Shown: positions 16,772 to 26,433, numbered from the stretch's first letter. The stretch is 64,000 nt of DNA from Microcoleus sp. FACHB-831 (GCF_014695585.1 NZ_JACJON010000028.1:62001-126000), one strand, 5' to 3'. Notes: generated by a model not told the origin, from the letters alone. Program-made: numbers and translations.

Positions 16772-16849
16772 TTATCTTTCTGCGCTAAATTGCCTGGCTA
16801 TTTGAATATAATTTGTCAGAATTGTTTCTATCCTGCAAGCAATAAAACC

Positions 16850-17557
16850 ATGAAACCTTATCAGCTAATTCCTATTTTGGAGTGTGGCGAATCGCTCGTC
16901 CCCATACCATTAGAAAACTTTGCCGTCGCTTCTCCCCATCCTTATCAAATATTAGGTGCTAATTATGGAGAGCGATCGCCTTATTATCTCCGCCAAAGCG
17001 TCCTCGATAGCCTCAAGTTAGCCCAAGCTAATTTGCAAAAGCACCATCCAGGCTGGCGCATTCAGATTTTTGATGCCTATCGACCCGTTGAAGTCCAACA
17101 ATTCATGGTAGATTACACCTTTGCCCAACTTGTTCAAGAGCAAAATTTGAACCTAGCTGAATTAACAGAAACTCAGAAGCAAAAAATTTGGGAGCAGGTT
17201 TATGAATTTTGGGCTGTACCCAACCTTAACCCAACTACGCCTCCCCCTCACAGCACTGGTGCTGCTGTCGATGTAACCCTAACTTTAGATACAGGCAAAA
17301 TTGTTGATATGGGGGGCGAAATTGATGAAATATCACAGCGATCGCATCCCAACTACTACGCCAACAGCACCAGCCCACTCCAATACCAGTATCATTTCCA
17401 TCGCCAACTGTTGTACGATGTCATGCGCGAGGCTGGTTTCCAACGTCATCTCAACGAATGGTGGCATTTCTCCTTGGGCGATCAGATGTGGGCGTGGCTG
17501 TGCAATCTAGAAAATCCCGATAAACCTAGTGCAGCACGTTACGGAAGAGTCGCTTAA
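16850..17557 (+). CDS. D-alanyl-D-alanine dipeptidase (VanX/DdpX family)
   Basis: Zinc peptidase of family M15 that cleaves free D-Ala-D-Ala during peptidoglycan recycling. It has the arginine motif IFDAYRPVEVQQFM, the zinc-binding HSTGAAVDVTL (His and Asp ligands) and the EWWHFSLGD motif (catalytic Glu, third zinc His). I start it at the ATG at 16850 (MKPYQLIPIL), giving 235 residues, the usual family size. A TTG at 16790 would add a Cys-rich 20-residue extension with no family support. No signal peptide with the short start, so it is probably cytoplasmic. It lies upstream of DUF3110 and murQ on the same strand; murQ is also a wall-recycling enzyme. Confidence 0.9.
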   Translation: MKPYQLIPILECGESLVPIPLENFAVASPHPYQILGANYGERSPYYLRQSVLDSLKLAQANLQKHHPGWRIQIFDAYRPVEVQQFMVDYTFAQLVQEQNLNLAELTETQKQKIWEQVYEFWAVPNLNPTTPPPHSTGAAVDVTLTLDTGKIVDMGGEIDEISQRSHPNYYANSTSPLQYQYHFHRQLLYDVMREAGFQRHLNEWWHFSLGDQMWAWLCNLENPDKPSAARYGRVA

Positions 17558-17654
17558 GCCGCCGCCCTGACGCAATCATCTATCCATTGAGTCTTTTGAG
17601 TCCCCAGAGTCAGATATTCTAATTTAAAGATAATTACGAAATTCTTGGCTACTC

Positions 17655-18008
17655 ATGTACGTTTACATTCTTTTATTCAATGCCCGCACAGAAAACGAAG
17701 GAATTCACAGCATAAGAATAGGCGATCGCAACACGGTGTTAATGTTTGAGTCGGAAGACGACGCCACCCGCTTTGCGGGGATGCTGGAGGCGCAAGATTT
17801 TCCCTCTCCTACTGTGGAAGCCATAGATAAACAGGAAATAGAGGAATTTTGTCAAAGTGCCGACTACGACTCGCAATTTATTGAGGAAGGTATGTTGGCA
17901 CTGCCGCCGGAGAATAGCGTCGAGGAAATGGACTGGCAACCAGAAGCCAAGGAACCAGATGTATCTGACTTGGATAGAATCCGCCGTCAGCTAGAAGGAC
18001 TGTTGTGA
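17655..18008 (+). CDS. DUF3110 family protein
   Basis: A 117-residue acidic protein starting MYVYILLFNARTENEGIHSI, with the family's N-terminal domain (VLMFESEDDATRFAGMLEAQDFPSPTVE) and an acidic, helix-ending tail. The family is confined largely to cyanobacteria and plastid lineages and has no established function. It lies between the dipeptidase and murQ, 97 and 57 bases from them, all on the plus strand. Assignment to family is confident, role unknown. Confidence 0.85.
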   Translation: MYVYILLFNARTENEGIHSIRIGDRNTVLMFESEDDATRFAGMLEAQDFPSPTVEAIDKQEIEEFCQSADYDSQFIEEGMLALPPENSVEEMDWQPEAKEPDVSDLDRIRRQLEGLL

Positions 18009-18065
18009 TCTGGTATGACGCCTATTTTCTCACTTCACGCTCATCAGAAGCACAAAGGATAACAG

Positions 18066-18989
18066 ATGAAAAATCTAGAGGAGCGCGGACATCTTTTAAC
18101 CGAACAGGTTAACCCCAACAGCCAAAACTTAGATCAGCTAAGTTCTTTGGAGTTGGTGGATTTGTTCAATCGCGAGGATGCTCAAACCTTAGCCGCGATC
18201 GCCGCCGCCCGTACCCAGTTAGCCGAAGCAATCGACGCCGCAGCCGAGGCTTTACGTCAAGGCGGACGGTTATTTTATATAGGAGCTGGAACCAGCGGGC
18301 GTTTGGGCGTCTTGGATGCGGCTGAGTGTCCCCCCACGTTCTGCACGCCGCCGGAGATGGTACAGGGCATTATTGCTGGTGGTGCTGGGGCATTAATCCG
18401 CAGTTCGGAAGATTTGGAAGACAAAGATGAAGATGGAGCCGCCGCGATCGCTCAACGTCAGATTAATCATCTGGATATCGTTGTAGGCATTACTGCTGGG
18501 GGAACTACGCCTTTTGTACACGGTGCAATCCAGGCAGCTAAACAGCGGGGTGCTACTACAATATTGATTGCCTGCGTGCCCGCCGAACAAGTTACTATCG
18601 ATGCGAATATAGACATTCGCCTGATAGTTGGCCCGGAAGTCGTGGCAGGTTCGACGCGACTTAAGGCAGGAACCGTCACCAAGATGGCTTTAAATATTTT
18701 ATCGACGAGCGTGATGGTGAAGTTGGGGAAAGTTTACGGCAATCGCATGGTAGATGTCGCCGTTACTAACAATAAACTGCGCGATCGCGCTTTACGAATG
18801 TTGCAAGACTTGACAAGTTTAAGCCGCGAAGACGCGGGATATTTGTTAGAGGAAAGCGGGCGATCTGTTAAGTTAGCTTTAGTGATGCACTGGACGGGGT
18901 TAAACCGACAAGAGAGCGATCGCTTGCTTGCCGAACATAAAGGTAATCTCCGACAAGCTGTTTTAAGTTACCAGAAGCCCGGTTTGTAG
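18066..18989 (+). CDS. murQ: N-acetylmuramic acid 6-phosphate etherase
   Basis: Cleaves the lactyl ether of MurNAc-6-phosphate, giving GlcNAc-6-phosphate and D-lactate in peptidoglycan recycling. The 307 residues carry the SIS sugar-isomerase fold: RGHLLTEQVNPNSQNLD at the N-terminus, YIGAGTSGRLGVLDAAECPP (sugar-phosphate loop), GIIAGGAGAL, the second loop ITAGGTTPFV and EVVAGSTRLKAGTVTKMALN. Length is normal. Start ATG at 18066. Together with the D-Ala-D-Ala dipeptidase upstream it suggests a small wall-recycling locus. Confidence 0.96.
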   Translation: MKNLEERGHLLTEQVNPNSQNLDQLSSLELVDLFNREDAQTLAAIAAARTQLAEAIDAAAEALRQGGRLFYIGAGTSGRLGVLDAAECPPTFCTPPEMVQGIIAGGAGALIRSSEDLEDKDEDGAAAIAQRQINHLDIVVGITAGGTTPFVHGAIQAAKQRGATTILIACVPAEQVTIDANIDIRLIVGPEVVAGSTRLKAGTVTKMALNILSTSVMVKLGKVYGNRMVDVAVTNNKLRDRALRMLQDLTSLSREDAGYLLEESGRSVKLALVMHWTGLNRQESDRLLAEHKGNLRQAVLSYQKPGL

Positions 18990-19022
18990 AAACAGTTTGT
19001 AAACGTCAGTCAAGAACAATTG

Positions 19023-19096
19023 TAGGTTGGGTTTTTGTTTTTAACCTAACTGAATTGTATTGATTTAAATGGTGCGTTACGCTGCGTTAACGCACC
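19023..19096. repeat. Two consecutive inverted repeats after murQ
   Basis: TAGGTT (19023-19028) with AACCTA (19043-19048), then GGTGCGTT (19071-19078) with AACGCACC (19089-19096). They lie between convergent murQ (+) and the WG-repeat gene (-) and match a type of palindromic repeat scattered through cyanobacterial genomes. They may help end transcription, but there is no clear U-tract. Confidence 0.5.
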
Positions 19097-19127
19097 TACA
19101 CCATCAAATCTAAAATCTTCCCCAGCC

Positions 19128-20171
19128 TTATTTTTTGATATAACCCCACTTACCCTGATATTTTACCGCTGCTAGCCCATAAGAAAATTGATTGGCATCA
19201 TCAAACTGCGGCTGAATGACAATATTGCCAGTCTTATCTATATAGCCATAATTGCCGTCAATTTTTACCGCCGCCACACCTTGAGAAAACTTACCAGCAT
19301 TATCAAATTGTGGCTTAATGACAACATTGCCCTTGGAATCAATATAGCCGTATTTATCCTTAATCCTTACTGCTGCCAACCCTTCTGAAAATTCGCCAGC
19401 AACACTAAATTGCGGCTGAATAACTATTTTACCTAATTTATCTATGTAGCCATATTTATTATCAATTTGTACTGCTGCGAACCCTTGAGAAAAGTTACCA
19501 GCACTATCAAATTTTTGTTCAATTACTATCTTGCCTGTTTTATCTATATAACCATAGCCTGCCAGCAAAGCTCCCTCGTTCTCAAAATCACCCTTAGCCC
19601 AATATGCGGCTGGTGCCAGTCCTTCAGAGAAGGTGGAAGCATAAGACAATTCTAGCTTAATAACTACGTTTCCTCTCTTATCAATATAACCCCAATCGTT
19701 TTGAATTCCTGCTGGTCTACCTACTGCCGCCAGTCCTTCTGAAAAATTTTGAGCATCTGGAAATTCAACCTTAATCGCCATGTTACCAGTAGTGTCTATA
19801 TAGCCATATCCATCGCTAATTTTTACTAGCGCCAATCCATCGGCAAAAATATTAGCTTCTTCAAACTGAGGTTCTATAACCGTTTTGCCAGCTTTATCTA
19901 TATAGCCATATTTTTCACCAATTTTTACCGCTGCTAATCCTTGAGAAAAAGGCAAAGCATCATCATACTGCGGGGTGATGACAAAAGAAGGAAGTTGGTC
20001 TTTTTGTATATTTTTTGATGAAGAAGTGGAATTATTGGGTAGCGCCGAAGTGGAAGTTAAATTACATCCCGTAAGCGTAGATTGTATGGCAACAACAGAA
20101 GCGATCGCTATTATCCCGCTTCTGATTAAGTTACCCAAGTTTTCTTTGCTCAATTTTCTAAATAACCCCAA
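19128..20171 (-). CDS. WG-repeat lipoprotein
   Basis: A 347-residue exported protein with a lipobox-type signal (hydrophobic stretch at 17-35 ending LTGC) followed by a Ser/Asn-rich spacer and about seven repeats of roughly 36-40 residues. Each repeat has the form FSQGLAAVKI..KYGYIDKTGKIVI.PQFD, the WG beta-leucine-rich type found as a binding scaffold in bacteria. Codons and repeats are regular and there is no break. Probably anchored to a membrane facing outside the cytoplasm; ligand unknown. It ends convergent with murQ. Confidence 0.9.
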   Translation of the reverse strand: MGLFRKLSKENLGNLIRSGIIAIASVVAIQSTLTGCNLTSTSALPNNSTSSSKNIQKDQLPSFVITPQYDDALPFSQGLAAVKIGEKYGYIDKAGKTVIEPQFEEANIFADGLALVKISDGYGYIDTTGNMAIKVEFPDAQNFSEGLAAVGRPAGIQNDWGYIDKRGNVVIKLELSYASTFSEGLAPAAYWAKGDFENEGALLAGYGYIDKTGKIVIEQKFDSAGNFSQGFAAVQIDNKYGYIDKLGKIVIQPQFSVAGEFSEGLAAVRIKDKYGYIDSKGNVVIKPQFDNAGKFSQGVAAVKIDGNYGYIDKTGNIVIQPQFDDANQFSYGLAAVKYQGKWGYIKK

Positions 20172-20343
20172 TTTTGGGTAGTAATTATTAGTATTAATAA
20201 TAAATCTCTTTGAACTAAACGAGATTTATGGTTAATAATACAGTCGGCTTTGCCCCACAAAAATGAAATCCCTACTAGAAACGGCAAATCCGGGAGGGAA
20301 ATGATTTATTATTAGCTCTAGCTGCTAAGGTTCCTAATCAAAA

Positions 20344-21876
20344 ATGTTTAATGCATCGGAGACTGCTGCAACGGGTTTAATTGTGCTGATTGCTCTAGGC
20401 ATCCTGGGCTGGGGGTTCTACCGCGCCAAGCCGTTCGGCAAACTGGGAATCTTAGCCTGGTTGCAGTCAGTAGTGTTGATGACTCCCTGGCTGCTGTTCT
20501 TTGGGTTGTTCGCAGCTGGTATTTACATCAACTTGGTCGGAATTCTGTTTTTGATAGTGGCGTCAGCTGGATTATACATCTTCCTGGGCAAACGCCTGCG
20601 AACCGCTGCTAAGGATGCAGAGGTGATGAACTCGCTGCGTACCAGAGTGGCGCAGATAATGGAGGAATCAGACTCCACAGAAAAAATAACTGCATCAGAC
20701 GCCTCGCCCGCCTCAAGCGTGCCAACACCGGAGGTAGTCAAAGCTATTGAGGTGGTTCCCATCCCCGATGAGGACCTGAAAACCATCAAGAATATTTTTG
20801 GCATTGATACGTTCTTTGCTACGGAAACAATCCCGTATCAAGAAGGCGTTATCTTTAAGGGCAATTTGCGGGGAGAGCCTGATGCAGTTCATTCGCGGTT
20901 GTCTGCTAGTTTGCAAGAAAGATTGGGCGATCGCTATCGGCTATTCTTAGTCGAAAACCCAGAAGCCAAGCCCGTCGTCATTATTCTCCCCAGCAGCAAT
21001 GACCCGCAAACCACCACTCTCCCCCAAAAAATCCTGGCTCTAAGTCTTTTAGTCGCCACCATTGCCTCAAGTTTAGAAACAGGCGGGCTTTTCCTGGGCT
21101 TCGATTTCTTCAACAACCCAAGCCGATACAGGGAAGTGCTGCCCATTACTGCGGGAATCTGGGCAGTTTTAGCATCTCATGAACTTGGCCACCGCTGGAT
21201 GGCGCGTCGCTATAACGTCCGCCTCAGTCTTCCTTTCTTCATCCCCTCGTGGGAAATAGGCTCCTTTGGCGCGATTACTCGCTTTGAGTCGCTATTGCCC
21301 AACCGCACGGTCTTGTTTGATATTTCCTTAGCCGGGCCTGCCACCAGTGGCATTATCTCGCTATTGATGCTGCTAACTGGCTTGCTGCTTTCCCATGATG
21401 GCAGCCTGTTTAAAGTGCCGTCGCAGTTTTTCCAGGGGTCGATTTTGGTGGGAACGCTCTCCAAGGTTGTCCTCGGTTCTGCCCTACAAAAGACTCTTGT
21501 TGATGTACACCCGCTGACGATTATCGGCTGGCTGGGCTTGGTGCTGACGGCGTTAAATTTGATGCCTGCTGGTCTTTTAGATGGGGGCCGAATGGTTCAG
21601 GCAATTTACGGACGTAAAATCGCACGGGCAACTACAGTAGCCACTTTAGTTGTGCTGGGGATAATATGTCTGGTTAATCCTGGAAATCCGGTGCTTTTCT
21701 ATTGGGCAATCGTGATTTTGTTCTTGCAGCGGGGTTCAGAGCGCCCCAGCTTGAACGAAATAACAGAACCCGATGATGCGCGAGCTGCTTTGGCTTTGTT
21801 GGCTCTGTTTTTGATGGTGGCAACACTGATTCCGTTAGCTCCAGGTTTAGCAGGGCGTTTGGGCATTGGTGGCTAA
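20344..21876 (+). CDS. Site-2 protease family zinc metalloprotease (M50, EGY-like)
   Basis: Intramembrane protease of the cyanobacterial/plastid EGY type. The 510-residue protein has two N-terminal membrane segments, a soluble region with the EGY-type pair EVVPIPDEDLKTIKNIFGID and IFKGNLRGEPD, then a polytopic core. The zinc site is intact: H279-E280-L-G-H283 (SHELGHRW). The third ligand lies in NLMPAGLLDGGRM. The C-terminus is strongly hydrophobic. Such proteases cut membrane-bound regulators or affect thylakoid development in plants; the substrate here is unknown. A paralogue with a damaged zinc motif lies at 44248-45792. Confidence 0.92.
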   Translation: MFNASETAATGLIVLIALGILGWGFYRAKPFGKLGILAWLQSVVLMTPWLLFFGLFAAGIYINLVGILFLIVASAGLYIFLGKRLRTAAKDAEVMNSLRTRVAQIMEESDSTEKITASDASPASSVPTPEVVKAIEVVPIPDEDLKTIKNIFGIDTFFATETIPYQEGVIFKGNLRGEPDAVHSRLSASLQERLGDRYRLFLVENPEAKPVVIILPSSNDPQTTTLPQKILALSLLVATIASSLETGGLFLGFDFFNNPSRYREVLPITAGIWAVLASHELGHRWMARRYNVRLSLPFFIPSWEIGSFGAITRFESLLPNRTVLFDISLAGPATSGIISLLMLLTGLLLSHDGSLFKVPSQFFQGSILVGTLSKVVLGSALQKTLVDVHPLTIIGWLGLVLTALNLMPAGLLDGGRMVQAIYGRKIARATTVATLVVLGIICLVNPGNPVLFYWAIVILFLQRGSERPSLNEITEPDDARAALALLALFLMVATLIPLAPGLAGRLGIGG

Positions 21877-21998
21877 AAATCCATTTTTGATGGGTTGATG
21901 TATAGATTTCATCTGGCTAGCCAAATCCATCGAATGTTGGATTTGGACTAGCAAGCTGCAATCTATAGTTAAAGTCTAAGCCCCAAATCCTTGCCGCC

Positions 21999-22829
21999 AT
22001 GGATACACCTCCTCCGATCGTAGTTCTTCTAGACCTCAGCGCTATCTTGGCTGGGACCAGCCGGGAATGGCAGGGGTATGCGCGGCTAGGAAAGTGTTTT
22101 CTGCCTCAAGTTGTCTATGAGGAGCTGGAATTTCTCTGCAAGCGGGCACCTGAACCTAGCCAGGAGAAAACTGCTAGAGAGTTCATCAACTTTTATCCGA
22201 ATAGTGGCTGGCAACTGACAAGCGCTGATGCCAATCACCTGTCAGTCACGGTTCCGGCTGGTAAAGCTATGAGCAAACAAGCGCGACTGACTGTAGCAAC
22301 TGTCCGCTGTGCTTATGGTTTGTCTAAAGAGCAGGAACGCAAGCTGGTAGTTTTTGTAGGTAATGGCCACTCGCTGTTGCAAAAAATTCAAGCTTTGAGA
22401 GCTAGTAATTTATGCGGCATTACCGCTACGCAATTGTTGCAGTGGAGTCGCACGCGGCAGCGCCCAGAGGCAGTTACCGAGCATATGCAGATGATGATGA
22501 GGGCAGGATCGGAGCCTATCTTAACAGGAATGGTGCATGCTAGCCCTACGACGGCACGCCCGACGACTAGAACGAGGCCGTCTGTGCAACCAAATCAAGC
22601 AGTGCAACGGTCATACACGCGATCGCCCTTGCCAAAGGCTTCTAGCCCTAGTGGGAGCTTTCTTAAACAGATTTCGGGTTTTTTAACAATAGGCGCTCTA
22701 GCGATCGCTGGCTTATTTGTCTGGCAAACCGTTCAACCTGCTTCGTTCAAAAAAACTTGGAAGCAGCTAGGTTTACCCACATTGTCTGGAAATACTCCAC
22801 CGCCACCTAAAAAGCCAATTAAAAAATAA
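21999..22829 (+). CDS. PIN-domain protein with C-terminal membrane anchor
   Basis: A 276-residue protein. Residues 1-150 form a PIN-like nuclease fold (VVLLDLSAILAGTSREWQ with the first acidic residue; VVYEELEFL; a third acidic position is less clear, the usual D being replaced in FVGNGHSLLQK). Residues 185-225 are a Pro/Ser/Arg linker. A single hydrophobic helix at about 227-246 (LTIGALAIAGLFVW) precedes a Pro/Lys tail. It is probably membrane-tethered with the PIN domain in the cytoplasm. No antitoxin gene is adjacent, so a toxin-antitoxin role is not supported. Confidence 0.78.
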   Translation: MDTPPPIVVLLDLSAILAGTSREWQGYARLGKCFLPQVVYEELEFLCKRAPEPSQEKTAREFINFYPNSGWQLTSADANHLSVTVPAGKAMSKQARLTVATVRCAYGLSKEQERKLVVFVGNGHSLLQKIQALRASNLCGITATQLLQWSRTRQRPEAVTEHMQMMMRAGSEPILTGMVHASPTTARPTTRTRPSVQPNQAVQRSYTRSPLPKASSPSGSFLKQISGFLTIGALAIAGLFVWQTVQPASFKKTWKQLGLPTLSGNTPPPPKKPIKK

Positions 22830-22852
22830 CTTTATATTCTTATTCTGTTGCA

Positions 22853-22899
22853 TTGGTCGCGGTTGTGTTATAGGCATTCGCTAGCACTATCGCGACCAA
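22853..22899. repeat. Long-loop inverted repeat between convergent genes
   Basis: TTGGTCGCG (22853-22861) and CGCGACCAA (22891-22899), perfect 9-base arms separated by 29 bases. It lies between the PIN gene (+) and a small minus-strand gene. It lacks a T-run, so a terminator role is uncertain. Confidence 0.4.
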
Positions 22900-22945
22900 C
22901 GCTATATAACTTATATTTCCTTTGTAAACTAACTAGGCGAGCAAA

Positions 22946-23134
22946 CTATGGCCCCGATTCCGGGAAAGTGCGCCTAAACTCATCAATCAGATCGTCTAAC
23001 TCTTCAAGAGCCTGATTTACATCAATTCGCAGAGTTCCCAGGTTGGGTTGCTCCAATAGCTCTACCAGGGACTCGCGCTTGCTCTCGATCAGGGCAATTC
23101 GTTCTTTTATTAGCTGTGGTTCCATTGTCTGCAA
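22946..23134 (-). CDS. Small helical protein of unknown function (62 residues)
   Basis: A short acidic protein, predicted almost entirely helical (MEPQLIKERIALIESKRESL, then DVNQALEELDDLIDEFRRTF). The second Met (MEPQLI) is an alternative start three codons in. No motif or membrane segment. The clear amphipathic pattern, clean codon use and position just downstream of another small minus-strand gene suggest a real gene, perhaps a two-gene unit with it. Confidence 0.6.
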   Translation of the reverse strand: MQTMEPQLIKERIALIESKRESLVELLEQPNLGTLRIDVNQALEELDDLIDEFRRTFPESGP

Positions 23135-23168
23135 TATTACCTACACTTATCATCTAGCATAGACAACT

Positions 23169-23429
23169 TTAACGCAGGAACGGAGGGCGTTTTGGGTCAA
23201 CAGGCTTATTTTTAATCACTTCGGCGATAAACCGCTTCATCGCTTTTTCCCTATTTGTCATAAAAGCAGACCAAAACCCTGGTTGAAATTCATCCATAGT
23301 TTTAGCTAAAGCCCAAACATCTACAGCGAGTATGTTATATAGGGTTTCATCCTCTCGCTTCAGCGTATTGAGCTGCTCTAGAATAGCACTACTTTTTTTT
23401 GTAGCTGGCTGACTATCTTCTTTAATCAT
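23169..23429 (-). CDS. Small conserved-type protein of unknown function (86 residues)
   Basis: An 86-residue soluble protein with a polar N-terminus and a helical core (LKREDETLYNILAVDVWALA, then FQPGFWSAFMTNREKAMKRF) ending in a Pro/Lys-rich tail (PKRPPFLR). I do not recognise a named family. It lies 34 bases upstream of the 62-residue gene on the same strand, so the two are probably co-transcribed. Confidence 0.65.
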   Translation of the reverse strand: MIKEDSQPATKKSSAILEQLNTLKREDETLYNILAVDVWALAKTMDEFQPGFWSAFMTNREKAMKRFIAEVIKNKPVDPKRPPFLR

Positions 23430-23736
23430 CTTAATTACTCGGGTTATAGCGTAGATGGCGAAAGATACTGATGGCTTATATAGATCGTAGAGTTTATCCT
23501 TACGACTGGGCTGATAATTAGTAGTTCCTACCAGCTTAAGGCACTACAAAATTAGACTTTGCAGCGTTCTCGAACAGTTAAACCTGCAACTATTGCCGTC
23601 AAAGCCTAATTTGTGATTTGTAACATGGGGATGCGATCGCCTGCGTTACAGACTTCCTTATATCTATAAATGAATATGTTACCCAGGACAACGATAATAA
23701 TGCTGAAGTAATTATCTGTAGGATGGCCTCATTAAA
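23430..23736. other. Divergent intergenic region without recognised features
   Basis: The 307 bases between the divergent 86-residue gene (-) and the DUF2854 gene (+) contain one HIP1-type GCGATCGC and A/T-rich sequence next to the plus-strand start. No RNA gene or repeat seen. Confidence 0.4.
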
Positions 23737-24294
23737 ATGTTACCTAAAACTTCTCTGGGAACGTTGGGTCTGGTTATTGGTAGCATCCTTACCTTTGTGG
23801 GATTTGTGGCCTATGCACAGGGAAATGCCACGCTGAACCTAGCGGGCTTCTTCTACGGAATTCCCCTGCTGCTGGGAGGTCTAGCCCTCAAAGCCTCCGA
23901 ACTAAAACCAGTGCCCTTTAGTCAACCAACTCCGCCCGCTATACTGACACTGCGGGAGCAGCAAGCGACAACCACCCAAAACCAGATACGAAAAGACATC
24001 ACCCGATATCGCTACGGTCAAGACGCCCATCTTGATAGTTCCCTCAGCCACCTGGGTATGAGTCCGACAGATGAGGAAAGGCCAGTCATCAAAGGTTTGC
24101 GGGAAACATCTGTCGATGGTGCTTACACTTTAATTCTGGAATTTGATTCGCCCTTGATTCCTTTTGAGGTTTGGCAACAAAAGCGGCAAAAAATGGAAAC
24201 TTTCTTTGGCCCTGGGTTGCGAGTTGAGGTGAATCAACCTGCTTTAGATAAAGGCGTTGAAGTATCCCTGATTGCTACACCCAGCGCTAGCTGA
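23737..24294 (+). CDS. DUF2854 family membrane protein
   Basis: A 185-residue protein with two N-terminal membrane helices (about 8-27 and 32-50, LGTLGLVIGSILTFVGFVAY and the GIPLLLGGLALKASELKP hairpin) and a soluble C-terminal domain containing RYRYGQDAHLDSSLSHLGMS. This matches the DUF2854 family of cyanobacteria and plant plastids, of unknown function. Start ATG at 23737; length normal. It converges on the CRR7 homologue, with only two bases between stops. Confidence 0.88.
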   Translation: MLPKTSLGTLGLVIGSILTFVGFVAYAQGNATLNLAGFFYGIPLLLGGLALKASELKPVPFSQPTPPAILTLREQQATTTQNQIRKDITRYRYGQDAHLDSSLSHLGMSPTDEERPVIKGLRETSVDGAYTLILEFDSPLIPFEVWQQKRQKMETFFGPGLRVEVNQPALDKGVEVSLIATPSAS

Positions 24295-24296
24295 GT

Positions 24297-24554
24297 TTAT
24301 TTTTCCAGACGCACGGCGTACCACTGCAAATACTGCCCCGGCCCTACATCAAATTCGCATGATGTATTAAGCAGGTATTTAGCCTGCTCCTCCAGGTCGG
24401 TAAATTTTTGCAAATCTCTCGGCAGGTCATCCTGCCGAGTTGCCAAAATTGCCTTGAGTTTTTCTAAAAGCTCTATTGGTGTCAAAAATATCTCTGGTTG
24501 GTTGGGTTCTAGCAAAACGAAGGTATCTTCACTGTACATTAAGGAGTCAGGCAT
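24297..24554 (-). CDS. CRR7-like protein (chlororespiratory reduction 7 family)
   Basis: An 85-residue soluble protein whose sequence (DTFVLLEPNQPEIFLTPIEL, DDLPRDLQKFTDLEEQAKYL, CEFDVGPGQYLQWYAVRLEK) matches the family of Arabidopsis CRR7, an assembly factor for the chloroplast NDH complex. The cyanobacterial members are of the same length and are presumed to work with NDH-1, though this is inference. Start ATG at 24554. It is convergent with DUF2854. Confidence 0.85.
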   Translation of the reverse strand: MPDSLMYSEDTFVLLEPNQPEIFLTPIELLEKLKAILATRQDDLPRDLQKFTDLEEQAKYLLNTSCEFDVGPGQYLQWYAVRLEK

Positions 24555-24904
24555 TTTTGGTTCTCTATGGTAGCGACGTTAGGCTTTAGTTTAATGGTAA
24601 TGTTTGGGTCATTGATAGGCGCGATCGCTCAACGCAACCCATAAAACTTTGCCCTACATAGCTAAGTAGTACCTGGAAAATTCCCTCTATCCTATCTACT
24701 ACCTACTACCTCCTCATTTCATTCCGCAGATGGGTGGCTTTAATCCTACATTCGCTAGGGTAAGCAAATAGGCGGCTTTAATAAACCGCTCCCTAGTCTA
24801 TATCGCTGTTAACTCGTCCCCCCAAGCGGCCAACACTCAACAGCCATAACGCGGGTTTACTTTAATTTGACGCATCTGCTTATAAGCATCCCCAACCTTA
24901 CCTA
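24555..24904. other. Intergenic region upstream of selO
   Basis: About 350 bases between divergent CRR7-like (-) and selO (+). It contains one GCGATCGC and short imperfect repeats (a GTGGCTTTAAT-like and a GGCGGCTTTAAT motif about 45 bases apart). No gene seen. Confidence 0.4.
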
Positions 24905-26344
24905 ATGATTAATACAGCCTCTTCTAACCCTTTACTCACCCTCAATTACGAACCAGCCCTAGAGTCCTTGGGCAACGACTATTTTGATGAAGTTGCAGCA
25001 GCTCAATTTCCACAACATCTCCTACGTTTTCGCAACGACGAACTGCTCACCCTGCTAGGGCTAGACCCTAATACCGTCAAAGACGGCCATTTCATCGAAG
25101 CCTTTGGCGAATTTCAAGGCGTGCGGCCTTTTTTAGCCTTGCGCTATCACGGCTATCAATTCGGCCAATACAACCCATTTTTAGGCGATGGCAGAGGCTT
25201 TCTCTACGGCCAAGTTCGCGGTACTGACGGCGAACTTTATGACTTTGGAACCAAAGGTTCTGGAACTACCCCATATTCGAGAAATGCCGATGGCAGACTA
25301 ACGCTTAAAGGTGGCGTGCGGGAAGTTTTGGCCGCTGAAGCCCTATATCAGATGGGCGTTCGCACCAGTCGCTGTTTCTCGCTAATTGAAACTGGCGACC
25401 AGTTGTGGCGGGGGGATGAACCTTCGCCCACGCGGTCGTCTGTGATGGTGCGTTTTAGTCGTTCTCACATCCGTTTTGGCACGTTTGAGCGGTTGCACTA
25501 TTTCGATCGCGCTGATTTAAGTAAAAAGCTTCTAGACCACGTTATTGAGCAGTATTATCCTGCTTTGCAAAACGAAGCGGAACGCTATGCACTATTTTAC
25601 GCAGAATTAGTGCAACGGGTGGCATCTCTTGTTGCTCAATGGATGGCTGCTGGCTTTTGTCATGCTGTTTTGAATACAGATAATATGTCTATTACTGGAG
25701 AAAGCTTTGATTATGGCCCTTATGCTTTTATCCCCACTTACGAGCCAAATTTTACAGCCGCTTATTTTGACTATGGCGGACGCTACTGTTATGCCAATCA
25801 GCCAGGGATTTGTAAATTGAATTTACAGATGCTTCAGGCTCCTTTAGGGGCGATTATTTCCCAACAAGATCTGGATGCTGGGTTGGCTAAATTTGATGAG
25901 CGTTGTCGCGAAACTTACCGAGATTTAATGCTGAAAAAGTTGGGGGTTGAACATATTTCTGGGGATGATGCTGAAGAATTGCTAAGGCTAACTTTTGTAT
26001 TTTTACAAGATAGCCAAATAGGTTATCATGCTTTCTTTTCTTCACTAGCAGAGAATTTTTCCCCTAGCTGGCGAGAGGATGCTAATTCTATTATCCGCTT
26101 GCCTGATGTAGTTAACTCAGATGCCATAGCAGAATGCTGGGAACTTTGGCGAAATTTATACCAGCGGATTTTGAGCAATTTGCCGATTTCTGAGATGGAT
26201 AATATTGCCAAAAATATGCGGCGGAATAATCCAAAAACGGTTTTATTGCGTCCGGTGATAGAAGGAATTTGGCAGCCAATCGTTGAGGAGGATAATTGGG
26301 AGCCTTTTTATGAGCTATTGAGGCGGATAAAAACGAATTCTTGA
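24905..26344 (+). CDS. selO: Protein adenylyltransferase SelO (YdiU/UPF0061 family)
   Basis: Pseudokinase-fold enzyme that transfers AMP from ATP to protein Ser/Thr/Tyr, linked to redox stress in other organisms. The 479 residues show the family signatures in order: [18 protein letters not shown], the Lys-containing [50 protein letters not shown] and FIPTYEPN. Bacterial members often end in a selenocysteine or Cys; this one ends KTNS with no terminal Cys. Start ATG at 24905 and length are normal. A strong terminator-like palindrome follows. Confidence 0.95.
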   Translation: MINTASSNPLLTLNYEPALESLGNDYFDEVAAAQFPQHLLRFRNDELLTLLGLDPNTVKDGHFIEAFGEFQGVRPFLALRYHGYQFGQYNPFLGDGRGFLYGQVRGTDGELYDFGTKGSGTTPYSRNADGRLTLKGGVREVLAAEALYQMGVRTSRCFSLIETGDQLWRGDEPSPTRSSVMVRFSRSHIRFGTFERLHYFDRADLSKKLLDHVIEQYYPALQNEAERYALFYAELVQRVASLVAQWMAAGFCHAVLNTDNMSITGESFDYGPYAFIPTYEPNFTAAYFDYGGRYCYANQPGICKLNLQMLQAPLGAIISQQDLDAGLAKFDERCRETYRDLMLKKLGVEHISGDDAEELLRLTFVFLQDSQIGYHAFFSSLAENFSPSWREDANSIIRLPDVVNSDAIAECWELWRNLYQRILSNLPISEMDNIAKNMRRNNPKTVLLRPVIEGIWQPIVEEDNWEPFYELLRRIKTNS

Positions 26345-26387
26345 TTTTACAAAGACGCTAAGAGTTAGCCGATAAAAAAATCCGTGA

Positions 26388-26433
26388 GGGGAAAGAGGTG
26401 GGCGATCGCCCACCTCTTTCCCCTAAAACTTTT
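26388..26433 (+). terminator. 36-base perfect palindrome with HIP1 at the apex, then a T-run; selO terminator
   Basis: GGGGAAAGAGGTGGGCGA (26388-26405) is exactly mirrored by 26406-26423. The centre GGCGATCGCC is a HIP1 site. TAAAACTTTTTT follows, so on RNA this is a long stem with a U-tract 43 bases after the selO stop. It can act as an intrinsic terminator. Confidence 0.75.

Noticed and set aside
21999-22829. PIN toxin of a toxin-antitoxin pair
   Set aside because: No small antitoxin gene adjoins it, and the membrane anchor and linker are not typical of VapC.
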